NCBI RefSeq assembly: GCF_011694815.1
Contig: NZ_CP050177.1
Location: 6,827,501 to 6,891,500, forward strand
Origin: Streptomyces liangshanensis
GTDB taxonomy: Bacteria > Actinomycetota > Actinomycetes > Streptomycetales > Streptomycetaceae
Direction: 5' to 3'
Length of the DNA stretch: 64,000 nt
Shown: positions 8,006 through 17,007 of the stretch, one piece after another
How positions within the stretch are numbered: position 1 is the first letter of the stretch
Layout: the number at the start of each line of letters is the position of its first letter
Position numbers and translations under genes: made by a program
The notes under the pieces: model-generated
What the model saw: the letters and a program-made list of their open reading frames with translations, nothing else
Told to the model about the DNA's origin: nothing
Database searches by the model: none

Positions 8006-8395
8006 TTACGCGCTTCCGCCGCACGGTGCGCCCTGGTCCTCGGGCGGCGGGGCGTCCGCGACGTGGCCGCGCCGGGCGTCCATGACGGTCAGGTACTGGG
8101 GGAACAGCTCCCCGAGCCGGGCGGCGCGGAACACGATGCCGACGCTGCGGCGCGTGTAGACGACCCGGGCCCAGCCGCCGTGGTGCCGGCAGTCGTCCCA
8201 GGCCGCGCAGAGCGGGTCGAGGGCGCTGCCGTCCATGAAGGACACGGCGCTCAGGTCGACCACCAGGCGGGGCGGCCGAGGCCGGTCCCGTACGGTCCGC
8301 AGTTCGTGCGCGAAGTGCGGGACGGTGGTCAGGTCGAGCTCGCCCGTCGCCCTGACCACCTGGCACGCGTCGTGGGGATCGGTGAGGGAACCCAT
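8006..8395 (-). CDS. STAS-domain anti-sigma-factor antagonist-like protein
   Basis: A 129-residue single STAS domain: VVRATGELDLTTVPHFAHEL near the start, LVVDLSAVSFMDGSALDPLCAAWDD around residue 65 and a C-terminal helix. The serine in FMDGSALD aligns with the phosphorylated serine of SpoIIAA/RsbV (FMDSSGL), so phosphorylation by an anti-sigma kinase is possible. The ATG at 8395 gives the normal STAS length; the upstream extension is low-complexity and lacks family features. The gene lies 61 nt upstream of the GAF-ANTAR gene on the same strand and may be co-transcribed with it. Confidence 0.82.
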   Translation of the reverse strand: MGSLTDPHDACQVVRATGELDLTTVPHFAHELRTVRDRPRPPRLVVDLSAVSFMDGSALDPLCAAWDDCRHHGGWARVVYTRRSVGIVFRAARLGELFPQYLTVMDARRGHVADAPPPEDQGAPCGGSA

Positions 8396-8793
8396 CCGTG
8401 GCCAACTCCTCTGGGTCTGGTCGCCGGGGGCCGGGACACGGTTCGTCAGCGCGGCCAGCGTAGTGCGGCGCCCGCCGCCGGGTCCTGTCACGGCGCCCAT
8501 GCGCCGGCCGCTGTCCGATCTTGGTGTCGATCCGACCGAACGACGAAGGGTGGTGGCGGAATTTGTCCTGAGTGTCACCGAATGTGTCTGTTGTTTCCGG
8601 CAGGGTTCCCGCAGATGACGGGGGGTGACCCGCGAGGCGGACCTCCGGTGCGAGACTGGGGCCGCCGGGAAGTGGGGTGCGGGCGTGTCCGGTGGTCCGT
8701 GACCGGCTGTTCGCCGGTGCAGTTCTTCGGTGCAGTTCGTCGGTGTCGTTCGTCGTCCGGGGGAGAGGGAAACATGCGGGCCGGAGCCGTCTC
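8396..8793. other. intergenic region with a 13-bp tandem repeat and a leader mini-ORF
   Basis: About 400 nt between the divergent STAS and sbcD genes. It contains three adjacent 13-bp units (CGGTGCAGTTCTT type) at 8715-8753. It also holds a 7-codon reading frame, MRAGAVS, starting at ATG 8774 behind a GGGGGAGAGGGA sequence and ending in a TGA that overlaps the sbcD TTG start. No longer convincing gene was seen. Confidence 0.55.
8715..8753. repeat. three 13-bp tandem repeats upstream of sbcD
   Basis: Units CGGTGCAGTTCTT, CGGTGCAGTTCGT and CGGTGTCGTTCGT follow each other without a gap, 41 nt before the sbcD start. They could be a protein-binding site or a slippage product; no known operator matches. 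Confidence 0.7.
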
Positions 8794-9960
8794 TTGAGGA
8801 TTCTCCATACATCGGACTGGCATCTGGGGCGGTCGTTCCACCGCGTGGGCCTGCTCGACGCGCAGGCCGCTTTCCTCGACCACCTGGTGACGACCGTACG
8901 GACCCACGCGGTCGACGCCGTGGTGGTCGCGGGCGACGTCTACGACCGCGCGGTGCCGCCGCTGGGCGCCGTGGACCTCTTCGACCGGGCGCTGCACCGG
9001 CTGGCCGACGCCGGCGTCCCCACCGTGATGATCTCCGGGAACCACGACTCCGCCCGCCGGCTCGGCGTCGGCGCGGGCCTCCTCGGCCGGGCCGGGATCC
9101 ACCTGCGGACCGACCCGGCCCACTGCGCCACCCCCGTCGTGCTCACCGACCCCCACGGCGAGGTCGCCTTCTACGGCCTGCCCTACCTCGAACCGGCCCT
9201 GGTACGCGACGCGTTCGCGGCGCCCAAGGCCGACCACGAGACCGTGCTCACCGCTGCCATGGAGCGGGTACGGGCCGACCTCGCCGCCCGCCCCGCCGGC
9301 ACCCGCTCCGTCGTCCTGGCCCACGCCTTCGTCGCCGGGGGCGCGCCCAGCGACAGCGAACGCGATATCACCGTCGGCGGCGTCGCCGTCGTGCCCGCCG
9401 GGGTCTTCGACGGCGTCGACTACGTCGCCCTCGGCCACCTGCACGGCTCCCAGCGCCTCACCGAGCGCGTACGGTACGCCGGTTCGCCGCTCGCCTACTC
9501 CTTCTCGGAGGCCACCCACCGCAAGACCATGTGGCTGGTGGACCTCGGACCCGGCGGCGCGATCGAGGCCGAGCGGATCAACTGCCCCGTGCCCCGCGCG
9601 CTGGCCCGGCTCCGCGGCCGCCTCGACGACCTGCTCGCCGACGAGACCCTCACCCGCCACGAGGACGCCTGGATCGAGGCCACCCTGACCGACGCCGTCC
9701 GCCCCGCCGAACCCATGGCCCGGCTCACCGCCCGCTTCCCGCACACCCTCAGCCTGGTCTTCGACCCCGAGCGCACCGACGACGACCCGCTCGCCTCGTA
9801 CGCCCAGCGCCTCGCGGGCCGCACCGACCAGCAGATCGCGGAGGACTTCGTGGCCCACGTTCGCGGCGGGTCCGGGGCCGACGCGGACGAACGCACCGTG
9901 CTGCGCGACGCCTTCGACGACGTACGGGTCGACGCGACCGTGCGCGAGGTGACCCCATGA
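8794..9960 (+). CDS. sbcD: exonuclease SbcCD subunit D
   Basis: A 388-residue Mre11/SbcD-type metallophosphoesterase, the nuclease of the SbcCD complex that trims hairpins and protein-blocked DNA ends. The metal-binding motifs are all present: TSDWHLGRS at the extreme N-terminus, VVAGDVYDR, ISGNHDSARRLG, VLAHAFVAGG and YVALGHLHGSQ. The C-terminal capping region follows. The start is a TTG placed so that the protein begins with the conserved RILHTSDWH; GGAG lies 7 nt upstream. The TTG overlaps the stop of a 7-codon leader frame (TTGA). The gene ends in an ATGA overlap with sbcC. Confidence 0.95.
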   Translation: MRILHTSDWHLGRSFHRVGLLDAQAAFLDHLVTTVRTHAVDAVVVAGDVYDRAVPPLGAVDLFDRALHRLADAGVPTVMISGNHDSARRLGVGAGLLGRAGIHLRTDPAHCATPVVLTDPHGEVAFYGLPYLEPALVRDAFAAPKADHETVLTAAMERVRADLAARPAGTRSVVLAHAFVAGGAPSDSERDITVGGVAVVPAGVFDGVDYVALGHLHGSQRLTERVRYAGSPLAYSFSEATHRKTMWLVDLGPGGAIEAERINCPVPRALARLRGRLDDLLADETLTRHEDAWIEATLTDAVRPAEPMARLTARFPHTLSLVFDPERTDDDPLASYAQRLAGRTDQQIAEDFVAHVRGGSGADADERTVLRDAFDDVRVDATVREVTP

Positions 9961-12900
9961 GACTGCACCGCCTCACCCTCACCGCCTTCGGCCCCTTCGC
10001 CGGCACCCAGTCCGTCGACTTCGACGCGCTCTCCGCCGCCGGCATCTTCCTGCTGCACGGCCCCACCGGCGCGGGCAAGACGTCCGTGCTCGACGCCGTC
10101 TGCTACGCGCTGTACGGCGCGGTGCCCGGCGCCCGGCAGAGCCCCGGGGCGTCGCTGCGCAGCGACCACGCGGCGCCCGGGACGTACACCGAGATCATGC
10201 TCGAACTGACCGTCGGCGGCAGGCGGTTGGAGATCACCCGGCAGCCCGCGCAGGTCCGCCCCAAGAAGCGGGGCGCCGGCTTCACCACCGAGAAGGCGCA
10301 GAGCTGGCTGCGGGAGTACGACCCCGAGGGCGGCGCATGGCGCGCGCTCAGCCGCTCCCACCAGGAGATCGGCGAGGAGATCAGCCAGCTGCTCGGCATG
10401 AGCCGCGAGCAGTTCTGCCAGGTCGTGCTCCTGCCGCAGGGCGACTTCGCGCGCTTCCTGCGGGCCGACGCCGAGGCGCGCGGCAAGCTGCTGGGCAGGC
10501 TCTTCGACACCCGGCGCTTCGCCGCCGTCGAGGAACGGCTCGCCGAACTGCGCCGGTCCGCCGAACAGCAGGTCCGGTCGGGCGACGAGCGGTTGACGGG
10601 CATCGCGCAGCGCATCGCCCAGGCGGCGGGCGCCGGGGTCCCTCCGCTGCCCGCGCTCCAGCCGGGCGATCCCGCGCTCGCCCCGGCCGTGCTGGAGTGG
10701 GCGGCCCTCGCCCGCTCCACCGCCCACGAGCGGGCCGACATCGCGGAGTCGGCCCTCGCGGCGGCGGAGAACCGGCAGGCCGTGGCGCGGCGTGCGCTGG
10801 ACGCCGAACGGGAACTGGCCCGCCTCCAGGAGCGGTTCGCCGGAACGCGGCGGCGCGCCGAGGAGCTGGAGGCCCGCCGCCCCGAGCACGACGAGGCCGC
10901 GGCCCTGTTGGAGCGCGGCCTCAGGGCGGAACGGGTCGCGCCCGCCCTCGCCCTGCGGGACGACGCGGACCGGGCGCACCGCGTCGCGTCCGCCGAGTAC
11001 GACCGTACGCGCGGACGCCTTCCCGGCGACCTCGCGGAGGCGGGCGCCGAGCAACTGGCCGCCCTGGAACGGTCCATGCGCCAGGAGTTGGGCGCCCTGG
11101 ACGCGGCCCGGCAGGCCGAGCGGCGCAGCGCGGAGATCGGCGCCGAGCGGGCGGGCCTGGAGCGGGAGGCGCGGACCGACGAAGAGATCCTCCGGGACGC
11201 GGAGAGCTGGCTCGCCGGCTGGGACGCCACCCGCCGCACCCTCCAGGACCGTGTCGAGACCGCCCAGGAGGCGGTCACCCGCGCCGAACAGCTCGCGGGG
11301 CAGCTCGAACCGGCCCGGCGGCGGCTCGACGCGGCCCGGCGGCGCGACACCCTCGAAGCGTCGGCGGACGAGGCGGAACGGCGGCTGAACTCCGCCCGCG
11401 AGGAGGCCAACACGGCCCACGAGGCGTGGCTGCGGATCCGGGAACGCCGCCTGGAGGGCATCGCGGCGGAGCTGGCCGCCCGGCTGGTCGACGGCGAGCC
11501 CTGCGCCGTCTGCGGGTCCTCGGGGCACCCCGCCCCGGCGCGCGCCTCCGCCGACCAGGTCGACCCGGCCGACGAGGACGCGTCCCGGGAGCTGTACGAC
11601 CGGGCGGACGCCGAACGGGCCGCGGCGGAAGGCCGGTGCGCCCGGTTGCGGGAGGAACGCGCCGCGGCCCGCGAGGCGGCCGGCACCGCCGCCGTCGCCG
11701 AACTCGCGGAACTGACCCGGCGGTTGGACCACGAGCACGCGGAGGCGCATCGCGTCGCTACCGGCACCCACGCGGCCCGCGAGGCGCTCGCCCGCGCCGG
11801 GCGCGAGTACGACGAGCGGCTCGCCGCGCGCCACGAGGCCGAGCGAAGGGTCGCCGCGCGCACGTCACGGCGCGAAGCCCTCGACAGCGAACAGCTCGCG
11901 TTGGAGGACCAGTTGCGCCAGGCGCGCGGGGACGCCGACAGCGTCGCCGGCCGGGTGGCCCAACTGGAGAGCCGGGCCCGCTGGCTCGCCGAGGCCGCCG
12001 ACGCCGTCCAGGCCGTCGACACCACGGCGGCGCGGCTCAAGGAGGCCGACGACCGGCTGGCCGACGCCGCGTTCCGGGCCGGCTTCGACACTCCGGGCGC
12101 CGCCGCCGACGCGCTCCTCCCCGAGACCGACCGGCGCACGCTCCAGCGCCGGATCGACACGTGGCAGGCCGAGGCCGCGGCGGTCGCCGACCGGCTCGCC
12201 GAACCGGACACCCGGGCCGCCGCCGACCGGCCGCCCGCCGAGGCGGACGCGGCGCAGGCCGCGCACGACACCGCCGAGCGGGCCCTGCGCGCCGCGTCGT
12301 CCGTCCGTACCACCGCCCGCGAGCGCCGCGCGGAGCTGGGGCGCCTCTCCCGGCAGGCCGAGACCGAGGTGCGCGGGCTGGGACCGGTGCGCGAGGAGTA
12401 CGGGCGGGTGGCCCGCCTCGCCGCGCTCACCGCGGGCACCTCGACCGACAACGAACGCAGGATGCGGCTGGAGTCGTACGTCCTGGCCGCGCGCCTCGAA
12501 CAGGTCGCCGCCGCTGCCACCGTACGGCTGCGGCGCATGTCGGGCGGGCGCTACGCGCTCGTCCACACCGACGCGCGGGCCGGCGGGCAGCGGCGTTCGG
12601 GCCTGGGGCTCCAGGTCGTGGATGCCTGGACCGGCAGCGCGCGGGACACCGCGACGCTCTCGGGCGGCGAGACGTTCTTCGCGTCGCTCGCCCTCGCGCT
12701 CGGCCTCGCCGACGTCGTGACGGACGAGGCCGGGGGCGTCCGGCTGGACACGCTCTTCATCGACGAGGGCTTCGGCAGTCTGGACGACCAGACCCTCGAC
12801 GAGGTCCTGGACGTCCTGGACTCGCTGCGCGAGCGGGACCGGAGCGTCGGGATCGTCAGTCACGTCGCCGACCTGCGGCGCCGCATTCCCACCCAGCTGG

Positions 12901-12971
12901 AGATCGTCAAGGAACGGGACGGGTCGGCGGTCCGGCAGCGGGGCGTGGACGCGGCGGCGCTCAGCGGCTGA
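9957..12971 (+). CDS. sbcC: exonuclease SbcCD subunit C (SMC-like ATPase)
   Basis: A 1004-residue Rad50/SbcC-type ATPase. The N-terminal lobe has Walker A GPTGAGKTS near residue 35 and a Q-loop region with QVVLLPQGDFARFL. A long Ala/Glu/Arg-rich coiled coil occupies about residues 190-850 and is broken near residue 515 by the zinc hook CAVCGSSGHP. The C-terminal lobe carries the ABC signature TLSGGETFFASLALALGL and Walker B DTLFIDEGFGSLD. The ATGA overlap with sbcD implies equimolar synthesis. The 3' end overlaps the convergent Lrp-type gene by 11 nt, so the two messages are antisense there. Confidence 0.95.
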   Translation: MRLHRLTLTAFGPFAGTQSVDFDALSAAGIFLLHGPTGAGKTSVLDAVCYALYGAVPGARQSPGASLRSDHAAPGTYTEIMLELTVGGRRLEITRQPAQVRPKKRGAGFTTEKAQSWLREYDPEGGAWRALSRSHQEIGEEISQLLGMSREQFCQVVLLPQGDFARFLRADAEARGKLLGRLFDTRRFAAVEERLAELRRSAEQQVRSGDERLTGIAQRIAQAAGAGVPPLPALQPGDPALAPAVLEWAALARSTAHERADIAESALAAAENRQAVARRALDAERELARLQERFAGTRRRAEELEARRPEHDEAAALLERGLRAERVAPALALRDDADRAHRVASAEYDRTRGRLPGDLAEAGAEQLAALERSMRQELGALDAARQAERRSAEIGAERAGLEREARTDEEILRDAESWLAGWDATRRTLQDRVETAQEAVTRAEQLAGQLEPARRRLDAARRRDTLEASADEAERRLNSAREEANTAHEAWLRIRERRLEGIAAELAARLVDGEPCAVCGSSGHPAPARASADQVDPADEDASRELYDRADAERAAAEGRCARLREERAAAREAAGTAAVAELAELTRRLDHEHAEAHRVATGTHAAREALARAGREYDERLAARHEAERRVAARTSRREALDSEQLALEDQLRQARGDADSVAGRVAQLESRARWLAEAADAVQAVDTTAARLKEADDRLADAAFRAGFDTPGAAADALLPETDRRTLQRRIDTWQAEAAAVADRLAEPDTRAAADRPPAEADAAQAAHDTAERALRAASSVRTTARERRAELGRLSRQAETEVRGLGPVREEYGRVARLAALTAGTSTDNERRMRLESYVLAARLEQVAAAATVRLRRMSGGRYALVHTDARAGGQRRSGLGLQVVDAWTGSARDTATLSGGETFFASLALALGLADVVTDEAGGVRLDTLFIDEGFGSLDDQTLDEVLDVLDSLRERDRSVGIVSHVADLRRRIPTQLEIVKERDGSAVRQRGVDAAALSG

Positions 12972-13407
12972 GGGCGCGGCGGGGCAGCGGCGACGAGTAG
13001 ACCACGCTCGTCGTCACCGAGCCGAGGTTGCCGATCCGGCCGTTGATCTCCTCCAGATGGGACATCGAACGCGCGACGACCTTGAGGACGAAGCAGTCGT
13101 CGCCCGTCACGTGGTGGGCCTCCAGGATCTCGGAGGTCCGCTCCAGCAGGTCGTGGAAGGGCTTGTAGTTGCCGTTCGGGTAGCGCAGCCGTACGTAGGC
13201 GAGGATCGGCAGCCCGAGGCGCTCGCGGTCGACGACCGCCGCGTACCCCGAGATCACCCCGGCCTCCTCCAGGCGGCGTACGCGCTCGGTGACGGCGCTC
13301 GGCGACATCGAGACGGCGCGCGCCAGCTCGGCGAAGCTGGCCCGGCCGTCCCGCTGGAGGACGTCCAGAATGCGCCAATCGGTGCTGTCCGGTGAATACA
13401 CGGTCAT
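12961..13407 (-). CDS. Lrp/AsnC-family transcriptional regulator
   Basis: A 148-residue feast/famine regulator: an N-terminal winged helix (DWRILDVLQRDGRASFAELARAVSMSPSAVTERVRRLEEAGVISGY) followed by an Lrp ligand-binding (RAM) domain with DDCFVLKVVARSMSHLEEINGRIGNLGSVTTSVV. The ATG at 13407 gives the usual length; an upstream in-frame extension would run into the divergent rhodanese promoter. Divergent Lrp-type genes usually control the neighbour and themselves, so the rhodanese gene is the likely target. Confidence 0.92.
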   Translation of the reverse strand: MTVYSPDSTDWRILDVLQRDGRASFAELARAVSMSPSAVTERVRRLEEAGVISGYAAVVDRERLGLPILAYVRLRYPNGNYKPFHDLLERTSEILEAHHVTGDDCFVLKVVARSMSHLEEINGRIGNLGSVTTSVVYSSPLPRRALSR

Positions 13408-13501
13408 GGGGCAGGGATAGCAGAGGAAACGCCGGTGGTTCAAGGGGAGCGCCGGGGAAAGCTTCTTCAAAGCCTGCCCGGGCGACCATAGATTTCTGCC
13501 C

Positions 13502-14017
13502 ATGACCACCTACACGGATTCCTCGCTCGGCGAGACCACGCCTCCTGTCCCTCCCGTCAACGCGGTGCTCCGGGTGCCGCCCGCCCCGCCCGCCGAGGCC
13601 GCCGCCCACTTCGGCGCGAGCCTCGCCTTCCACGCCGACGTCTCCGACGTCGCCGCCGCCCTGGCGGCGGGCGGCGACCCCGGCTTCGTCCTGCTGGACT
13701 CCCGCTCCACCGCGTCCTGGGACCAGGGTCACGTCCCCGGCGCCTTCCACCTGCCGACCGACCGCATCGCCGAGGACGCGGAACGCCTCCTCGACAAGGC
13801 GGTCCCGGTCGTCACGTACTGCTGGGGCCCTGGCTGCAACGGCGGCGCCCGCGCCGCGCTCGCGCTGGCGGTCCTCGGCTTCCGGGTGAAGGAGATGCTC
13901 GGCGGCATCGAGTACTGGATCAGGGAGGGTTTCGAGGTCGAGACCTGGGAGGGCACCGCGCGGCGCGCCGCCGACCCCCTGACGGCACCGGTGGGGGCGG
14001 ACGCCTGCGGCTGCTGA
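13502..14017 (+). CDS. rhodanese-like sulfurtransferase
   Basis: A 171-residue protein with one rhodanese domain: FVLLDSRSTASWDQGHVPGAFHLPTDRI, then the active-site loop VVTYCWGPGCNGGARAALALAVLGF with the catalytic Cys near residue 103, and LGGIEYWIREGFEVE. It ends with a CGC tail. The 94-nt gap to the divergent Lrp-type gene must hold both promoters. Rhodanese/Lrp pairs of this layout are frequent in actinomycetes; the physiological sulfur acceptor is unknown. Confidence 0.88.
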   Translation: MTTYTDSSLGETTPPVPPVNAVLRVPPAPPAEAAAHFGASLAFHADVSDVAAALAAGGDPGFVLLDSRSTASWDQGHVPGAFHLPTDRIAEDAERLLDKAVPVVTYCWGPGCNGGARAALALAVLGFRVKEMLGGIEYWIREGFEVETWEGTARRAADPLTAPVGADACGC

Positions 14018-14074
14018 CCACCGGGCCGCGGCACGGGCGCGCTGAGCGCGTATTGCGGACGGGTACGGGGGAAC

Positions 14075-14878
14075 TCAGCGCACCACGGACGGGTACGGGC
14101 GCAGGAACGGTACGTCCTCGGGCGCCGTCACCGCGCGGGCTGCGCGCAGGACGACGTCGAGAGCACGGTCGGCGTCGCACGCGTAATGCCCGCTCGCCCA
14201 GGCCGCGTTGGCCTCCACCACCGCCCAACCCTCCCCGCCAAGGCCCTCGTCGACCGTGCCCACGTCCACGACCACGGCGCGGGGCAGCGCGGGGACGCCG
14301 GGGGCGAACAGCCGGGCCGCGAACTCCCGTACCCCGGCGGCCCGCGGATCCGCTGCCAGGGGTACGACGTCCCGTACGCCCCGCACCGCGTAGCGGCTCC
14401 CCGTCACCACCTCGCCGTCCAGCACGTACAGCCGGAACTCCGCCGTGAAGGTCACGATGTCGCTGACCAGGACGGGCACGTCGTCCTCGACGGCATCACG
14501 GCCCGGCAGCCGGCTGCCGTCCGGGTACACGCGGGCCGGGAAGCTCTTGTCGTTCGGCGGTTTCATGAACGCCGGGACGCGCAGCTGCCTGGCCTGGGCG
14601 AGGGGCATCAACTCGATCCGGCGGCCGGTCAGTTCGTACGGCAGCGCGGGCAGCCAGCCCTCCGGTGCCTCCAGCAGGCCAAGGCCGAGGTCGGGGGCGA
14701 CCACGTCGGCGAACGCCGGTCCCGCGTACAGGCCCGCCCCGGGGTCCCGCCGGTGTTCCTCGGGGACCCGGCGGTCGCGGAACGTATGGACCCGCATCCC
14801 GCGCGCGGTCGCGGCGGCGGCGAGTGCCGTGACCGTGGGGGTGGGCCAGGGCGGGAGGTGGAGGGTGCGTCGGGGCAT
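14075..14878 (-). CDS. ATP-grasp domain protein (DUF4343-like)
   Basis: A 267-residue protein with features of an ATP-grasp ligase: VPAFMKPPNDKSFPARVY with the nucleotide-binding lysines, VSDIVTFTAEFRLYVLDGEVVTGSRYAVRG as the central sheet, and GWAVVEANAAWASGHYACD carrying the Glu/Asn metal ligands near the C-terminus. Such enzymes join a carboxylate to an amine using ATP; the substrates are unknown. The ATG at 14878 begins MPRRTLHLPPWPTPT, and longer starts enter repeated intergenic DNA. A second ATP-grasp protein lies 1.1 kb away, beyond an SDR gene. Confidence 0.75.
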   Translation of the reverse strand: MPRRTLHLPPWPTPTVTALAAAATARGMRVHTFRDRRVPEEHRRDPGAGLYAGPAFADVVAPDLGLGLLEAPEGWLPALPYELTGRRIELMPLAQARQLRVPAFMKPPNDKSFPARVYPDGSRLPGRDAVEDDVPVLVSDIVTFTAEFRLYVLDGEVVTGSRYAVRGVRDVVPLAADPRAAGVREFAARLFAPGVPALPRAVVVDVGTVDEGLGGEGWAVVEANAAWASGHYACDADRALDVVLRAARAVTAPEDVPFLRPYPSVVR

Positions 14879-14950
14879 GGTGGCCAGGGTCTCCCAGGTC
14901 ACCGGCGGGGCGGTACGGGTTTTCCGGCGGGCGGGTGCCCCGTACCGTCT

Positions 14951-14994
14951 CCGTACCGCCGCCCCACCGTCCCCGTACCGCCGCCCCACCGTCG
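14951..14994. repeat. 22-bp direct tandem repeat (two copies)
   Basis: Two contiguous copies of a 22-bp unit starting CCGTACCGCCGCCCCACC, differing at the last base. They lie in the 180-nt divergent promoter region between the ATP-grasp gene and the SDR gene. Confidence 0.75.
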
Positions 14995-15058
14995 TACCCG
15001 GGAAGTGCCGGGCGGCGCGCCGGAAATCCGGTGGCCCGGTGGGGAGCGGGCGGACAGC

Positions 15059-15922
15059 ATGAGGGGCATGACCGCTCTCCCTCCCCCCACGCTCGACGAC
15101 CTCCGCCGCGACCCCCTGCCCCTGCGCGGGCGCACCGCCCTGGTCACCGGGGCCAGCCGGCGGGGCGGCATCGGCCACGCGGTCGCCCGGCGGCTCGCCG
15201 CGTACGGGGCCGGTGTCTACCTCCACCACCACGTGCCGCACGACGCCGCGCAGCCCTGGGGCGCCGACCCCGACGGGCCCGCCGCCGTGGCCGACTCGGT
15301 GCGGGAGGCGTGCGGGGATCCGGCCGCGCGGGTCGTGCACGGGCCCGGTGACCTGGCCGAACCGGACGCGCCCGCCGCGCTGGTCGCCGAGGCGGCCGAG
15401 GCGCTCGGCGGGCGGCTCGACATCCTCGTCGCCAACCACGCCCTGAGCGGCGCCGACGGCCCCCTGGACGCGATCGACGCCGCGATGCTCGACGCCCACT
15501 GGGCGGTGGACACCCGGTCGGTGGTCCTGCTGGTCCAGGCGTACGCGCGGCAGCGTGCCGCGCTGCCCGCCGGACCTCAGGGCGGCGGCCGGATCGTCAT
15601 GATGACGTCGGGCCAGGACATCGGGGGCGGCATGCCGGAGGAGATCGCCTACAGCCTCGCCAAGGGCGCGCTCGCCTCGGCCACCCGCACGCTCGCCACC
15701 TCCCTCGCGGACCTCGGGGTGACGGTGAACACCGTCAATCCGGGGCCGGTCGACACCGGCTACCTGACGGGGGAGGCGTACGACGAGATCGCGGCGCTGT
15801 TCCCGGCCGGGCGGTGGGGCATGCCCGACGACCCGGCCCGGCTGATCGCCTGGCTGGCCACCGACGAGGCGCGCTGGATCACCGGTCAGGTCATCGACTC
15901 GGAGGGCGGCATCCGCCGCTGA
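15059..15922 (+). CDS. short-chain dehydrogenase/reductase
   Basis: A 287-residue SDR resembling the 3-oxoacyl-ACP-reductase group. The nucleotide-binding motif is TGASRRGGIGHAVARRL near residue 28, LVANHALSG takes the NNAG position, MMTSGQDIGGG supplies the catalytic Ser, YSLAKGAL gives the YxxxK pair and VNPGPVDTGYL follows. The end, WITGQVIDSEGGI, is the usual SDR C-terminus. A second ATG nine bases downstream could be the true start; neither has an ideal ribosome-binding site. Substrate unknown. It sits between two ATP-grasp genes that point the other way. Confidence 0.85.
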   Translation: MRGMTALPPPTLDDLRRDPLPLRGRTALVTGASRRGGIGHAVARRLAAYGAGVYLHHHVPHDAAQPWGADPDGPAAVADSVREACGDPAARVVHGPGDLAEPDAPAALVAEAAEALGGRLDILVANHALSGADGPLDAIDAAMLDAHWAVDTRSVVLLVQAYARQRAALPAGPQGGGRIVMMTSGQDIGGGMPEEIAYSLAKGALASATRTLATSLADLGVTVNTVNPGPVDTGYLTGEAYDEIAALFPAGRWGMPDDPARLIAWLATDEARWITGQVIDSEGGIRR

Positions 15923-15967
15923 CCGGGCCCGGCCGCCGGACCGGGTCCGCCGCCGTGCTCGCGCCTG

Positions 15968-16855
15968 TCAGGCGGCCGGTACGCGGGCCTCGCCCGCCGT
16001 CGCCAGCGCCGCGAACAGCGCCGTGGCGTCGGCCCCCGCCGGCAGCCCGCTGACCTGCCCGTCACCGACCTCCACCACCCGCCACACCCCGTCCTCCCGC
16101 AGCGCCAGGTCCGTCGTGACGAACCGGGAGCCCAGCGCCCGGACCGCCGCGCCCACCGCGCCCGTCTCCGGCGCGGGGAGCCGGTCCGGGGTGTCCGGAT
16201 GGGCGGTGGTCAGGACCGGTACGCCGTCCACCCACCACACCCGCGCCTCACCGCCCGCCACGAACGGCTCGAAGGCACGCAGCACCACGCCCCCGGCCAA
16301 CGAGCCCTCCTGGAGGGCGAAGAAGCGCTCCACCACGGCCGACAGCCGTCCGGTGTCGGCCAGTTCGGGGACGAAGCACGCCTCGTCCCACTCGTGCTTG
16401 CGGGACTTGACGTAGTCCTTCACGATGCCGGGACCGGGCCCCAGCGGAGCGGCGAGCGCGGCCAGTTCGTCCGGCGCCGGCGGCGCGCCCGGGGGCCGGG
16501 GCAGCCACCGGCTGGGCGGCGTGAGCGCCGCGAACTCCTCGTACCATCCGGGCAGTTCGTGCCCGCGCCGGAAGTCCGCGGCGCCCGTCAGCAGGGCGCA
16601 TCCCCGCTCGGCGAGCGCGCGTTCCAGTGTCCCGTACACCGGCGCCGGGATCATCCAGCCCCGGTACCAGTACGGCCCCGAGCCCCGCTCCACGCGCGCC
16701 AGGGCGCCGGCCAGGTCCCCGGCGAGCAGCGCGTCATGGTCGAGCAGGGCCCGTGCCGTCCCGTACGCCCCGGCCAGGTCGGCCTCCGCGGTGAACGCCG
16801 GATCGACCCGGCTCGCGCGCAGCGGATCCGCGCAGAACAGGAACGAGGCGGTCAT
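15968..16855 (-). CDS. ATP-grasp domain protein (DUF4343-like)
   Basis: A 295-residue protein in the same general family as the gene at 14075-14878. Visible blocks are GIVKDYVKSRKHEWDEACFV near residue 145 with the ATP-binding Lys, VLRAFEPFVAGGEARVWWVDGVPVLTTAHPD, FVTTDLALREDGVWRVVEVGDGQVSGLP with the metal-binding Glu/Asp, and a short Ala-rich tail. The ATG at 16855 has GGAGG five bases upstream, which decides the start. The acceptor and donor substrates are unknown. Confidence 0.8.
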   Translation of the reverse strand: MTASFLFCADPLRASRVDPAFTAEADLAGAYGTARALLDHDALLAGDLAGALARVERGSGPYWYRGWMIPAPVYGTLERALAERGCALLTGAADFRRGHELPGWYEEFAALTPPSRWLPRPPGAPPAPDELAALAAPLGPGPGIVKDYVKSRKHEWDEACFVPELADTGRLSAVVERFFALQEGSLAGGVVLRAFEPFVAGGEARVWWVDGVPVLTTAHPDTPDRLPAPETGAVGAAVRALGSRFVTTDLALREDGVWRVVEVGDGQVSGLPAGADATALFAALATAGEARVPAA

Positions 16856-16952
16856 CAGGTCCTCCACACGCGCGCACGCGGGCGGTGCGCTTCGTCGGGT
16901 CCGGGGCGGCGGGGCCGTACGGTCGGTCACGGCCCCGCCGTCGTGTTCCGTA

Positions 16953-17007
16953 CCCGGTCGGGTCTTCCGTGCCCGGTCGGGTCGGAACCTCGACTCCCGG
17001 TCGGGTC
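16953..17007. repeat. 12-bp CCCGGTCGGGTC repeat, three copies
   Basis: Copies at 16953, 16972 and 16996. The last copy extends into the stop codon of the DUF885 gene. The unit is nearly self-complementary (CCCGGTCGGG), so each copy could also fold as a small hairpin. Confidence 0.6.
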
